Shown here piece after piece: positions 29,226 to 36,122 of a stretch of DNA of 64,000 nucleotides (positions are counted from its first letter, which is position 1; each line of letters begins with the position of its first letter). This DNA is from Aeromonas finlandensis (GTDB taxonomy: Bacteria; Pseudomonadota; Gammaproteobacteria; Enterobacterales; Aeromonadaceae). The notes under the pieces were generated by a model that saw nothing but the letters and a program-made list of their open reading frames with translations, made no database searches and was not told where the DNA came from. The stretch covers positions 124,001 to 188,000 of the forward strand of contig NZ_JRGK01000286.1 in NCBI RefSeq assembly GCF_000764645.1, written 5' to 3'. A program made the position numbers and the translations under genes.

Positions 29226-30137
29226 ATGATGATGCGTTCCCTCCTTCCCCTGTTGCTTGGCGCAGTCATGCTGCCAGCGGCTATGGACAGTGCCCATGCC
29301 AACCCCTTTTCCGCAAGCAACCAGAGCAGCAGCGGTTTTCTCGAGCGACGAGAGATCCCCAATCTGAACTCTGCCGCCTTCGTGGTGGCCAATCATAGGA
29401 CCGGCGAGGTGATCTCCGAACACAACGGCAACCGGGTAATGCCCATCGCCTCTCTCACCAAGCTGATGACAGCGCTGGTGGTACTGGATGCCAACTTGCG
29501 TCTCAACGAGACCCTGACGGTGACCAATGCCGATATCGATCGCATCAAGGGCACCGGCTCAAGACTGGCTATCGGCTCGAAGCTCAGCCGCGCCGAGATG
29601 CTCCATATTGCGCTGATGTCGTCGGAGAACCGCGCGGCCTCGGCGCTGGGACGCAACTACCCTGGCGGCCTGCGTGCCTTTGTCGAGGCGATGAATGCCA
29701 AGGCTCGCATGTTGGGGATGTGGAACACCCACTATGCCGATAGTACCGGCCTCAACCCGCGCAATGTCTCCACCGCTCAGGATCTGGCCAAGCTCGCCGC
29801 TGCAGCCGCTGCCTACCCGCTGATCCGTCAATACTCCACCGACGATCAAAGCTATGTGCGTACCAACAAGAACCAGCTCCACTACCGCAACTCCAACCGT
29901 CTGGTGCGCGAAGGCCAGTGGGAGTTCACCCTCTCCAAGACTGGCTATATCCGCGAAGCGGGCCGCTGTCTGGTACTGGGTACCAAGGTCAATCGCGAGC
30001 CGGTGATCATGGTGCTGCTCAATGCCGAGACCACCAACGATCGGGTCGCCGATGCCAAACGGATCAAAACCTGGCTGGAGAGCTCGGGCAAAACCACCCT
30101 GGCAGCCAATCAGAGCAGCATGCAGACCCACCAGTAA
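29226..30137 (+). CDS. pbpG: PbpG, D-alanyl-D-alanine endopeptidase (PBP7)
   Basis: Periplasmic low-molecular-mass penicillin-binding protein that cleaves D-Ala-mDAP cross-links. The product is 303 aa with a signal peptide (about residues 1-25, cleavage near AHA). The active-site SxxK is SLTK (Ser76), the SxN motif is SSEN and the third motif is KTGYIREAGRC. The E. coli protein is of similar size. A weak Fur-box-like sequence at 29148-29162 precedes it. Confidence 0.94.
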   Translation: MMMRSLLPLLLGAVMLPAAMDSAHANPFSASNQSSSGFLERREIPNLNSAAFVVANHRTGEVISEHNGNRVMPIASLTKLMTALVVLDANLRLNETLTVTNADIDRIKGTGSRLAIGSKLSRAEMLHIALMSSENRAASALGRNYPGGLRAFVEAMNAKARMLGMWNTHYADSTGLNPRNVSTAQDLAKLAAAAAAYPLIRQYSTDDQSYVRTNKNQLHYRNSNRLVREGQWEFTLSKTGYIREAGRCLVLGTKVNREPVIMVLLNAETTNDRVADAKRIKTWLESSGKTTLAANQSSMQTHQ

Positions 30138-30153
30138 GCCAGACACCACCATC

Positions 30154-30180
30154 AAAGCGAGGCGCCCGCCTCGCTTTTTT
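30154..30180 (+). terminator. Terminator of pbpG
   Basis: Stem AAGCGAGGCG / GCCTCGCTT is followed by a run of T's, 17 nt after the stop. Confidence 0.9.
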
Positions 30181-30360
30181 TATCTCTGTGACCGCGCCCA
30201 AAAAACGGGAGCCAGCTCCCGTTACAGGTAACTCCTTGCGCCATCCCGTTACAAAACGTAACTACTCAATAATGTGACTCACACTAATAAAATCAACTAG
30301 TTGTAAGTTGGCGGTGCAGGTTCTAGCGTGCAGTCACAACCCCTGTAACGACGAGCCACC

Positions 30361-31398
30361 ATGCGTATTTCCAGTATCGAGTGCGGGCGGGTACTGGCCA
30401 TTCTGGCCGTGATGACCATTCACGTATCCCCCTTTGCCAACCCGTTCAACCCAGCCCTGTGGGGAGGCGGATCCTGGCTCTGGCTGAGCGGTATCATCAA
30501 CCAGCTATGCCGCTTTGCCGTGCCGCTGTTTTTCCTCTGTGCCGGTTACTTTCTGCAGCCAAGGCTGAGTCGCGAGGCGCCGCTGACCGTTGCCTGGTGC
30601 TACTGCCGCCCCTTGCTGCTGCTCTGGCTGGTGTGGAGCCTGGTCTATCTGCTGGTGCCGTTCAATCCGCTGGATGCCGTGCAGCAAGGCTATCTGGCCT
30701 CCCTGCGCGGGCAGTGGCAGTTCCAGCTCGCCGATCCTCTCAACGGCTGGCTGGTGGGCGGCATGATCCACCTCTGGTTTTTGCCTGCCCTGATCATGGC
30801 GGTGATCCTGCAGGCGCTCTGTTACCGGCTTGGCAGGCCAGCGCTCGCCCTCTGGCTGGGTCTTGGCCTCTACCTGCTGGCGCTGCTGGGGGGCTCCTAT
30901 GCCAAACCGCTGCTGGGCGCCGAGTGGCCACTGCTCACCCGCAACGGCCCCTTTTTCTCCCTGCTGTTTGTGGCGCTGGGAGCCCTGCTGCGCCAGCGTC
31001 AGTGGCAACCCGATGCCCGCACCGGCGGGCAACTGCTGCTGCTGGGCGTGGCGCTCTATGGCTGTGAAGCCTGGGCGCTGCAGCACTTCGCCGCGGTACC
31101 GCTCACCCGCCACGACTTCCTGCTCGGCTCCCTTCCCTGGGCCCTCGGCCTGTTTGGCCTGCTGCTGGCCAACCCCGAGTGGGGCAAGGGCAGCTGGCTG
31201 GAGCACCAAGCTCCCAAAGTGCTCGGGATCTACTGCCTGCACATGATGCTGGTGGTCTGGCTCTTCATGTTCGGCCCGCAAAGCGCATCCATCCCCTGGG
31301 AGATCGCCAAGGTGCCGCTGCTGCTGGGATCGTCTCTGCTGGCCTATCGCCTGCTGGCGACACTGCCTCTCACCCGCCGACTGCTGCGCACCCACTGA
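30361..31398 (+). CDS. Acyltransferase-3 family membrane protein
   Basis: A 345-aa integral membrane protein of the OafA/WecH (acyltransferase 3) family with about ten transmembrane segments. The N-terminal ECGRVLAILAVMTIH contains the R and H expected in the first two motifs, followed by FAVPLFFLCAGYFL and MIHLWFLPALI. Members O-acetylate or succinylate surface sugars or peptidoglycan. No sugar-biosynthesis gene is nearby, so the acceptor is unknown. Confidence 0.85.
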   Translation: MRISSIECGRVLAILAVMTIHVSPFANPFNPALWGGGSWLWLSGIINQLCRFAVPLFFLCAGYFLQPRLSREAPLTVAWCYCRPLLLLWLVWSLVYLLVPFNPLDAVQQGYLASLRGQWQFQLADPLNGWLVGGMIHLWFLPALIMAVILQALCYRLGRPALALWLGLGLYLLALLGGSYAKPLLGAEWPLLTRNGPFFSLLFVALGALLRQRQWQPDARTGGQLLLLGVALYGCEAWALQHFAAVPLTRHDFLLGSLPWALGLFGLLLANPEWGKGSWLEHQAPKVLGIYCLHMMLVVWLFMFGPQSASIPWEIAKVPLLLGSSLLAYRLLATLPLTRRLLRTH

Positions 31399-31575
31399 TC
31401 CCGTATCCGGCCCGACACATCGGGCCGGATATCCCTCCACACTCCCCCCTTTTTACCCCGCTTCGCCCTTTTTCCTCTCGCTGTTTGTTGCAGGGGAGCT
31501 GCGTTTCTGCCGCGCTCTTCCAACCGCAGAACACCACACCCACACGTATCCTCTATTTTCACCTTGCCAGCTGAA

Positions 31576-31590
31576 TGAAAATCAATATCA
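31576..31590. promoter_or_regulatory. Fur box upstream of the siderophore receptor gene
   Basis: TGAAAATCAATATCA matches the 7-1-7 consensus TGATAATNATTATCA at 12 of 14 defined positions, about 90 nt before the receptor start, in an AT-rich promoter. Confidence 0.7.
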
Positions 31591-31680
31591 TTGGCATCCC
31601 GTTCAGGCGGGGCAGGCTAATTACAATTAAATCAATATGATCGAGCCGTCAGGTCGACATCCAAAGAGTCAATATTGAAT

Positions 31681-33723
31681 ATGCAGCACCCTCACTTTCG
31701 CAGAACGCTGGTCTCGCTGGCACTGCTGGGCACCGGCTTCACCGCCCAGGCCGCCGATGAAACCATGACAGTGGTTGGCAAACGCTCCCAGCATCAGGAA
31801 GTCGCCACCGCCACCCGTACCAATACGCCGGCCAAGCTGGTTCCCCAGACCATCGACAGCGTCAAGGTCAGCGAGCTGACCGCCTTCGGCCAACCGACGC
31901 TGAGTGAAGCCCTGAGCGGCATTCCCGGGGTCAACGCCAGCGGTGATACCCGCTTCGACGGGGTCAATATCCGCGGCTTCAGCGCCAGCAATGACTTCTA
32001 TCTCGACGGGTTCCGCGACGACATGCAGTACACCCGGGATCTCGGCAACATCGAGCGGGTGGAAGTGCTCAAGGGCCCGGCAGCCGTGCTCTACGGCCGC
32101 GGCAGCACGGGGGGCATCGTCAACCGGGTCAGCAAGAAGCCGCAGAAAGGAGAGGAGTCCAGCGTTACCGCCCGGGTCGGCAGTTTTGACAGCCAGCGAC
32201 TGGCCGCCGACCTCAATGGCGAGGCAAGCGAACAGGTACAGCTGCGCCTCAACATGGCGCAAGAGGACAAAGATAGCTTCCGCAACGGCGTGAAGAGCAA
32301 GCGCACCCTGCTGGCCCCCTCCGCCAACTGGGAGATCAGCGACAACCTCAACTGGCTGGTGCAGTACGAGCGCAACGAACATGACCGCACCCCGGATCGC
32401 GGCATTCCCGGGGTCAATGGCCGTCCGGCCGATGTGCCGCGGGAGTATGTCTACAGCGACACCAGCCGCGACTTCATCGATGACGTGGCACAATCCACCC
32501 GCTCCCGCCTCTCCTGGGATATCAACGACCAGTGGCAGCTGCGCCAGCAGCTCGGTTACTCCACCCTCGACAGCCAGTTTGACAACACCTATGTCACCAG
32601 CGTCAAAGGGGATCAGGTGACCCGCTCCCGCTGGCAGCAGGATCTGAAAGCGAAGAACCTGATCAGCAACACCGAGGCCGAAGGTCTGTTCCAAACCGGC
32701 CCGGTGGAACATCGCCTGCTGGTCGGCTTCGAGCAGAACTGGCAGGAGCGCACACCCAAGCTCTACCAGAACGCCACCGCCATCCCGTCCGGCAACCTCT
32801 ACGATCCGGGCTCACTGCCCACCTACAATGGCGCCATGAAGCTCTCCAGCGACGCCAAACACAAGGTGCGCGGCAATGGCCTCTATCTGCAGGATCAGCT
32901 CAGCCTGGGTGACTGGCATCTGGTTGGCGGGCTGCGCCGTGACGACTTCACCGTCACCAGTCGCCGCTACGACCTCAACAAGGAGGAGAGCGTCTCGGTC
33001 AACAGCCTGAGCCCGCGCCTCGGTCTGGTGTGGAATCCCCTCGAGGATCACGCCTTCTACACCTCCTACAGCAAGACCTTCACCCCGGTGGGCGGCGAGC
33101 TGATCGGCATCACCCCGGGCGACAAGAACAACGGGCTGGAACCCCAGCACACCCGCCTCTACGAGGGGGGGGTGAAGAGTGACTGGCTGAACGGCAAGCT
33201 GGCGACCACTCTCTCCCTCTATCGACTGGAGATGTACAACAAGCGCACCAAGGATCCGCTGGATCCCACCAAGGTGATCCTCACCGGCCTGCAGCGTACC
33301 GAAGGGGTCGAACTGAGCGCCCGTGCCGAGCTGACCGACGAGATCTATCTGCGTGGCGGCTTTGCCATTCAGGATGCGGAGCAGGTCAAGGCGGATGCGG
33401 ATCTGCAGGGCAAGCGCCCGATGAACGTCTCCCGCCAGAATGGCCAGTTCTATCTCGGCTACAAGAGTGGTGAGCAGGGCTGGTTCGGTGAAACCGGCGT
33501 GACGGCGGTGGGCGATCGCTTTGCCGACAACGCCAACACCACCACACTGCCCGGTTACGCCCGCTTCGATGCGCGCGCCGGTTATCGCTGGCAACAGTGG
33601 GAAGCCGAGCTGAGCGCTGAGAATCTGACTGACCACGAGTACTTCGTCAGCGCCACCAGTGCCAACCAGATCATGCCGGGTACACCCCGTCAGCTGAGCC
33701 TGACCGGTACCTACCGTTTCTGA
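31681..33723 (+). CDS. TonB-dependent siderophore receptor (Fiu-like)
   Basis: Outer-membrane ferric-siderophore receptor of 680 aa. ATG 31681 opens a signal peptide (MQHPHFRRTLVSLALLGTG, cleavage after QAA). A TonB-box-like ETMTVVG starts the mature protein. The plug domain has GVNIRGFSASNDFYLDGFRD and RVEVLKGPAAVLYGRGSTGG. The barrel ends in TGTYRF with the terminal Phe. Plug and barrel resemble catecholate receptors such as Fiu, but the ligand is an inference. The Fur box upstream and the PepSY gene downstream fit an iron-uptake unit. A TTG at 31675 is an alternative start. Confidence 0.92.
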   Translation: MQHPHFRRTLVSLALLGTGFTAQAADETMTVVGKRSQHQEVATATRTNTPAKLVPQTIDSVKVSELTAFGQPTLSEALSGIPGVNASGDTRFDGVNIRGFSASNDFYLDGFRDDMQYTRDLGNIERVEVLKGPAAVLYGRGSTGGIVNRVSKKPQKGEESSVTARVGSFDSQRLAADLNGEASEQVQLRLNMAQEDKDSFRNGVKSKRTLLAPSANWEISDNLNWLVQYERNEHDRTPDRGIPGVNGRPADVPREYVYSDTSRDFIDDVAQSTRSRLSWDINDQWQLRQQLGYSTLDSQFDNTYVTSVKGDQVTRSRWQQDLKAKNLISNTEAEGLFQTGPVEHRLLVGFEQNWQERTPKLYQNATAIPSGNLYDPGSLPTYNGAMKLSSDAKHKVRGNGLYLQDQLSLGDWHLVGGLRRDDFTVTSRRYDLNKEESVSVNSLSPRLGLVWNPLEDHAFYTSYSKTFTPVGGELIGITPGDKNNGLEPQHTRLYEGGVKSDWLNGKLATTLSLYRLEMYNKRTKDPLDPTKVILTGLQRTEGVELSARAELTDEIYLRGGFAIQDAEQVKADADLQGKRPMNVSRQNGQFYLGYKSGEQGWFGETGVTAVGDRFADNANTTTLPGYARFDARAGYRWQQWEAELSAENLTDHEYFVSATSANQIMPGTPRQLSLTGTYRF

Positions 33724-33743
33724 ACTCTGTGACAACCACCCCG

Positions 33744-33772
33744 ACTGGCCAGCCCTTGCTGGCCAGTTTTTT
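33744..33772 (+). terminator. Hairpin after the receptor gene
   Basis: Stem ACTGGCCAG / CTGGCCAGT with loop CCCTTG is followed by TTTTT. It lies between the receptor and the PepSY gene, so read-through to the latter may be partial. Confidence 0.9.
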
Positions 33773-33786
33773 ATGAAGCAACCACG

Positions 33787-34410
33787 ATGAAACGCAGAAG
33801 AGTTCCCCTTCACAACAACAAATGGGTACGCCGCCTCCATGCTTGGGCCGGTTTTTTTACCCTCGCCCTGATGCTGATGTACGGCATCACCGGTCTCTGG
33901 CTGCAACACCGTGCCGTGTTGCCCATCCCCGGCCCCCACACCGACAAATCGAGTGAAGAGATAGTGCTGGAGGGGCCACTCGCCAGCCCGGAGCAGCTGA
34001 AAAGCCTGCTGCAACAGCGCTATCCCGATACCTTTGCCGACGGGCGAACCATGATCACCCCGGCCCAGACCCTGCCCACCCCGAACGGCCCGCTCATCCT
34101 GCCCGCCATGTGGGAAATGCGCGGCGTTACCCTCAGCCAGAGCGTGGCCGCCAGCTATGTCGAGGGTACCTTGCTGGTACGTACCGACCTGCAGCAAGCC
34201 AACTTTGCCGCCAGCCTCAACCGGCTGCACCGCGGCATGGGCACCGGCCTCGGCTGGCAGCTGTTTGGCGATATCGCCGCCCTGGCCCTGCTGCTGCTGG
34301 CCCTCACCAGCCTGTTTATGTGGACCAAGCTGCACGGCACACCCAGAGCCATCATCGCGCTGACACTCGCTGGCAGCCTCGGCACCCTGCTGTTTGCCCT
34401 GCTGGGATAG
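33787..34410 (+). CDS. PepSY-associated membrane protein
   Basis: A 207-aa inner-membrane protein with TM segments near residues 18-40, 160-180 and 185-205. The N-terminal NKWVRRLHAWAGFFTLALMLMYGITGLWL and the later LNRLHRGMGTG are the conserved His-bearing helices of the PepSY_TM family, often linked to ferric-siderophore reduction. It lies 63 nt after the receptor gene, so a partner role in iron release is likely but inferred. Confidence 0.82.
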   Translation: MKRRRVPLHNNKWVRRLHAWAGFFTLALMLMYGITGLWLQHRAVLPIPGPHTDKSSEEIVLEGPLASPEQLKSLLQQRYPDTFADGRTMITPAQTLPTPNGPLILPAMWEMRGVTLSQSVAASYVEGTLLVRTDLQQANFAASLNRLHRGMGTGLGWQLFGDIAALALLLLALTSLFMWTKLHGTPRAIIALTLAGSLGTLLFALLG

Positions 34411-34600
34411 CGCGCGACCATGCTACTGCGTAGCAAGGAAATGAAAGAAAACCGCAATAGAAACAGACCGCTGGCGGTGATGCCGTCAGCGGCTATATCA
34501 AGGAAATGAAATAACGGAGAGCGGGAAAAGAGAAGGGATACCAAGAGGTAACGGGAAGTACTGCCTGCTCAGCAGCAACGCACCAATGCGCAGGAACGCC

Positions 34601-34636
34601 AAAAAAACAAAAGGCCATCATTGCTGATGGCCTTTT
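34601..34636 (-). terminator. Displaced terminator of tRNA-Leu
   Basis: On the minus strand the stem AAAAGGCCATCA / TGATGGCCTTTT (loop GCAA) is followed by GTTTTTTTGG. It points away from the tRNA half-site at 34649 and was probably the tRNA's own terminator before insertion of the element. Confidence 0.75.
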
Positions 34637-34648
34637 GTCATGAATTTG

Positions 34649-34662
34649 ATGGTGCCGGGGTC
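34649..34662. other. Candidate attL of the integrated element
   Basis: ATGGTGCCGGGGTC matches the 3' end of the tRNA-Leu gene at the far side (ATGGTGCCCGGGGTC, 47307-47321) except for one missing C. Position between displaced terminator and arm-type sites supports it; the mismatch and short length limit confidence. Confidence 0.5.
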
Positions 34663-34726
34663 TCTATCGAATTAAGCAGGCAAGTCATTGTTTTTAAAGG
34701 GCCTGCAATGGTGGAAATTTCGTTTA

Positions 34727-34746
34727 TACCCCCAAAAATACCCCCA
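34727..34746. repeat. Arm-type integrase sites, left end
   Basis: Two direct TACCCCCA octamers (34727-34734 and 34739-34746) match octamers near the other end of the element, as expected for the arm-binding domain of the integrase. Confidence 0.6.
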
Positions 34747-34853
34747 AACTGTACGCACTGGGGTGATATGCTATGACACAAATAACGCCCAAATAAATTT
34801 CAGGATGCGGGCTTTCGCTGCAGTGGGTGACCTAGAAGCCCCCACATCCTCTC

Positions 34854-35093
34854 TCATTCCTCGTTATTCGGTTCCGGCAGCATGAGCCCTCTTTCAACGA
34901 GAAAAGCGATCACCTCATGCCGGCGCCAAAGAGCCCCACCTTTTGCCATCCAGTTGAGAGACTCTGGGAACGGGGTTCCCTGTGCCGCCCATTCCTGCCG
35001 GCGGCGATAAAAGGTGGTTCTGCCGATCCCACCGAGCAGTTGCTCAATGTCGCAACGGCGGATCAACGCAGGCACCTGAACATTTTTTGCCAT
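34854..35093 (-). CDS. AlpA-like helix-turn-helix regulator (left end)
   Basis: A 79-aa protein with a MerR/AlpA-type HTH: LIRRCDIEQLLGGIGRTTFYRRRQEW, then FPESLNWMAKGGALWRRHEVIAFLVERGL. AlpA-like proteins act as excisionase or transcription activator for integrase genes in P4-like elements. The start ATG 35093 has GGGGG 7 nt upstream. It lies next to attL, at the opposite end from the integrase, and is divergent in sequence from the second AlpA-like gene. Confidence 0.8.
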   Translation of the reverse strand: MAKNVQVPALIRRCDIEQLLGGIGRTTFYRRRQEWAAQGTPFPESLNWMAKGGALWRRHEVIAFLVERGLMLPEPNNEE

Positions 35094-35383
35094 ATAACCC
35101 CCATACCAAAAACATAACCCGTATTGGAGCCACCACAGATCATGATGGCCATGGCAATACTTTATAACTCAGTCCGTCTCAATCCCTGATAGGGACTCGA
35201 TCTCGAGTGGCAGATATAAACATAAATTCCACTTCCAGCGCACACGCAGATATCAAAGATCGCGCGGTCAATGCCCCCGCAGGGGTGCCCCCCCGAGGAA
35301 GGACCCAGCCGAAAATTATGTGGTAGGCCATGAATTCACCCGCCCAGCTTGCTGCGCGTTGTAGGCTCGCTCACTGACTAAAC
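35094..35383. other. Non-coding stretch with a GC-rich dyad
   Basis: 290 bases without a supported gene. A GC-rich patch at 35271-35295 contains CCCC-GCA-GGGG followed by a run of seven C's. A packaging (cos-like) role is possible in such an element but nothing in the sequence proves it. Confidence 0.4.
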
Positions 35384-35653
35384 CTACCCCCACTGCTCCG
35401 GCGGAAGACAGTGTGGGTGAGTGGAGAGACAGCCCACCAGCAAAGTCTCGGCAAGACACATTCCCCAAAACGGGGAGACATTCCCCCAAACAGGGAAGAT
35501 TGCTTCCCCGAAACGGGGATCCTGGCGTGATGCGGAACGGGCGTTGAGCACAGCGACTGCCTTCTCAGTACCAATAACTTCCGCCACCTTTTTGAAGCGC
35601 TTGGACATCAGCGCAATTGAAGCATCGTCATCGGCTTTCTTCTGGTCCGGCAC
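35384..35653 (-). CDS. Small hypothetical protein
   Basis: An 89-aa frame starting at GTG 35653 (MPDQKKADDDASIALMSKRF) with AGGTAAAGAA upstream. The first 45 or so residues are charged, helical and plausible as protein (KKVAEVIGTEKAVAVLNARSASRQ). The rest is the translation of a block of DNA inverted repeats and looks less protein-like. No family recognised. Possibly a DNA-binding or incompatibility protein; this is speculation. Confidence 0.4.
   Translation of the reverse strand: MPDQKKADDDASIALMSKRFKKVAEVIGTEKAVAVLNARSASRQDPRFGEAIFPVWGNVSPFWGMCLAETLLVGCLSTHPHCLPPEQWG
35461..35519. repeat. Three iteron-like inverted repeats
   Basis: TTCCCCaaaaCGGGGA (35461-35476), TTCCCCcaaaCAGGGAA (35481-35497) and TTCCCCgaaaCGGGGA (35504-35519) are similar short palindromes spaced 20 and 23 bp apart, about two helical turns. 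They look like an operator or partition site, different from the GTGGGAAC iterons. Confidence 0.7.
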
Positions 35654-36122
35654 TTCTTTACCTGAAATGCTTAATAACGGCTTGCGCTCAGGTTATTGTG
35701 GAGGGTTGGTGGAAACTTCAGTTCTTGTGGGGCTGGGTGGTAGACCTTGCGGATTAAGCGCAGGTTTATACCCTGCTACCGATAAGGGTTCGCGGGTAGG
35801 CTTGCCGAGTTTGGCGCCGAGTTTCCACACCGAGAAGGTGACTACCGGCAAGCAACAGCGTAGGTGGGGCATATGTCACACATCACGCGGGGTATCCGCA
35901 AATGCGCTGAGGAGTTCCACCTATCTTGTATGAAAGACCTCGGTATTTAGAGGCGAAAAACATGCTTTTTGATTGTCAGGTGTCATTGATGGCGGCAGAG
36001 CTCGCAGACTCCTTGTATGAAACACCGAGTTCCTTCATACAAGTATTCTATGTGAAAACAAGGAGCCCCCAATAGGAAGGCCCCTGGCCGCAGCATCCCA
36101 CTGGGGCCAAGGGAAGGGCCGA
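35654..36122. other. Repeat-bearing intergenic block downstream of the tape measure gene
   Basis: 469 bases with no supported minus-strand gene. A plus-strand frame from ATG 35668 to 35933 (88 aa; LVETSVLVGLGGRPCGLSAG) is open but has no ribosome site. Its composition faintly recalls Ash/Icd-type proteins of P4-like elements; I do not call it. The right half has CTTGTATGAA repeats. Confidence 0.45.
35925..36043. repeat. CTTGTATGAA direct and inverted repeats
   Basis: CTTGTATGAAA occurs at 35925-35935 and 36012-36022. The inverse TTCATACAAG at 36034-36043 pairs with the second copy to give a 10-bp perfect stem with an 11-12 nt loop. There is no T-run, so an operator or RNA structure is likelier than a terminator. 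Confidence 0.65.

Larger units (their letters stand above)
34411..34853. other. Junction region between the chromosome and the integrated element
   Basis: No gene is seen. It holds a minus-strand terminator (34601-34636), the left attachment-site candidate (34649-34662) and two TACCCCCA arm-type repeats (34727-34746). A short direct repeat CAAGGAAATGAAA occurs at about 34435 and 34498. Confidence 0.7.

Noticed and set aside
32812-34335. 507-codon minus frame spanning the receptor and PepSY genes
   Set aside because: It crosses two real plus-strand genes and a terminator and has no recognisable domain.
35421-35933. 170-codon plus-strand frame in the satellite
   Set aside because: The first half is a translation of the TTCCCC palindromes and the antisense of another frame. 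Only the part from 35668 looks at all protein-like, and it has no ribosome site.
36012-36043. Terminator after the tape measure gene
   Set aside because: The hairpin is AT-rich and has no T-run on the minus strand, so a rho-independent terminator is not supported.
35654-36122. Retron or other msr/msd-like element
   Set aside because: Inverted repeats are present, but no reverse transcriptase gene lies anywhere in the element.
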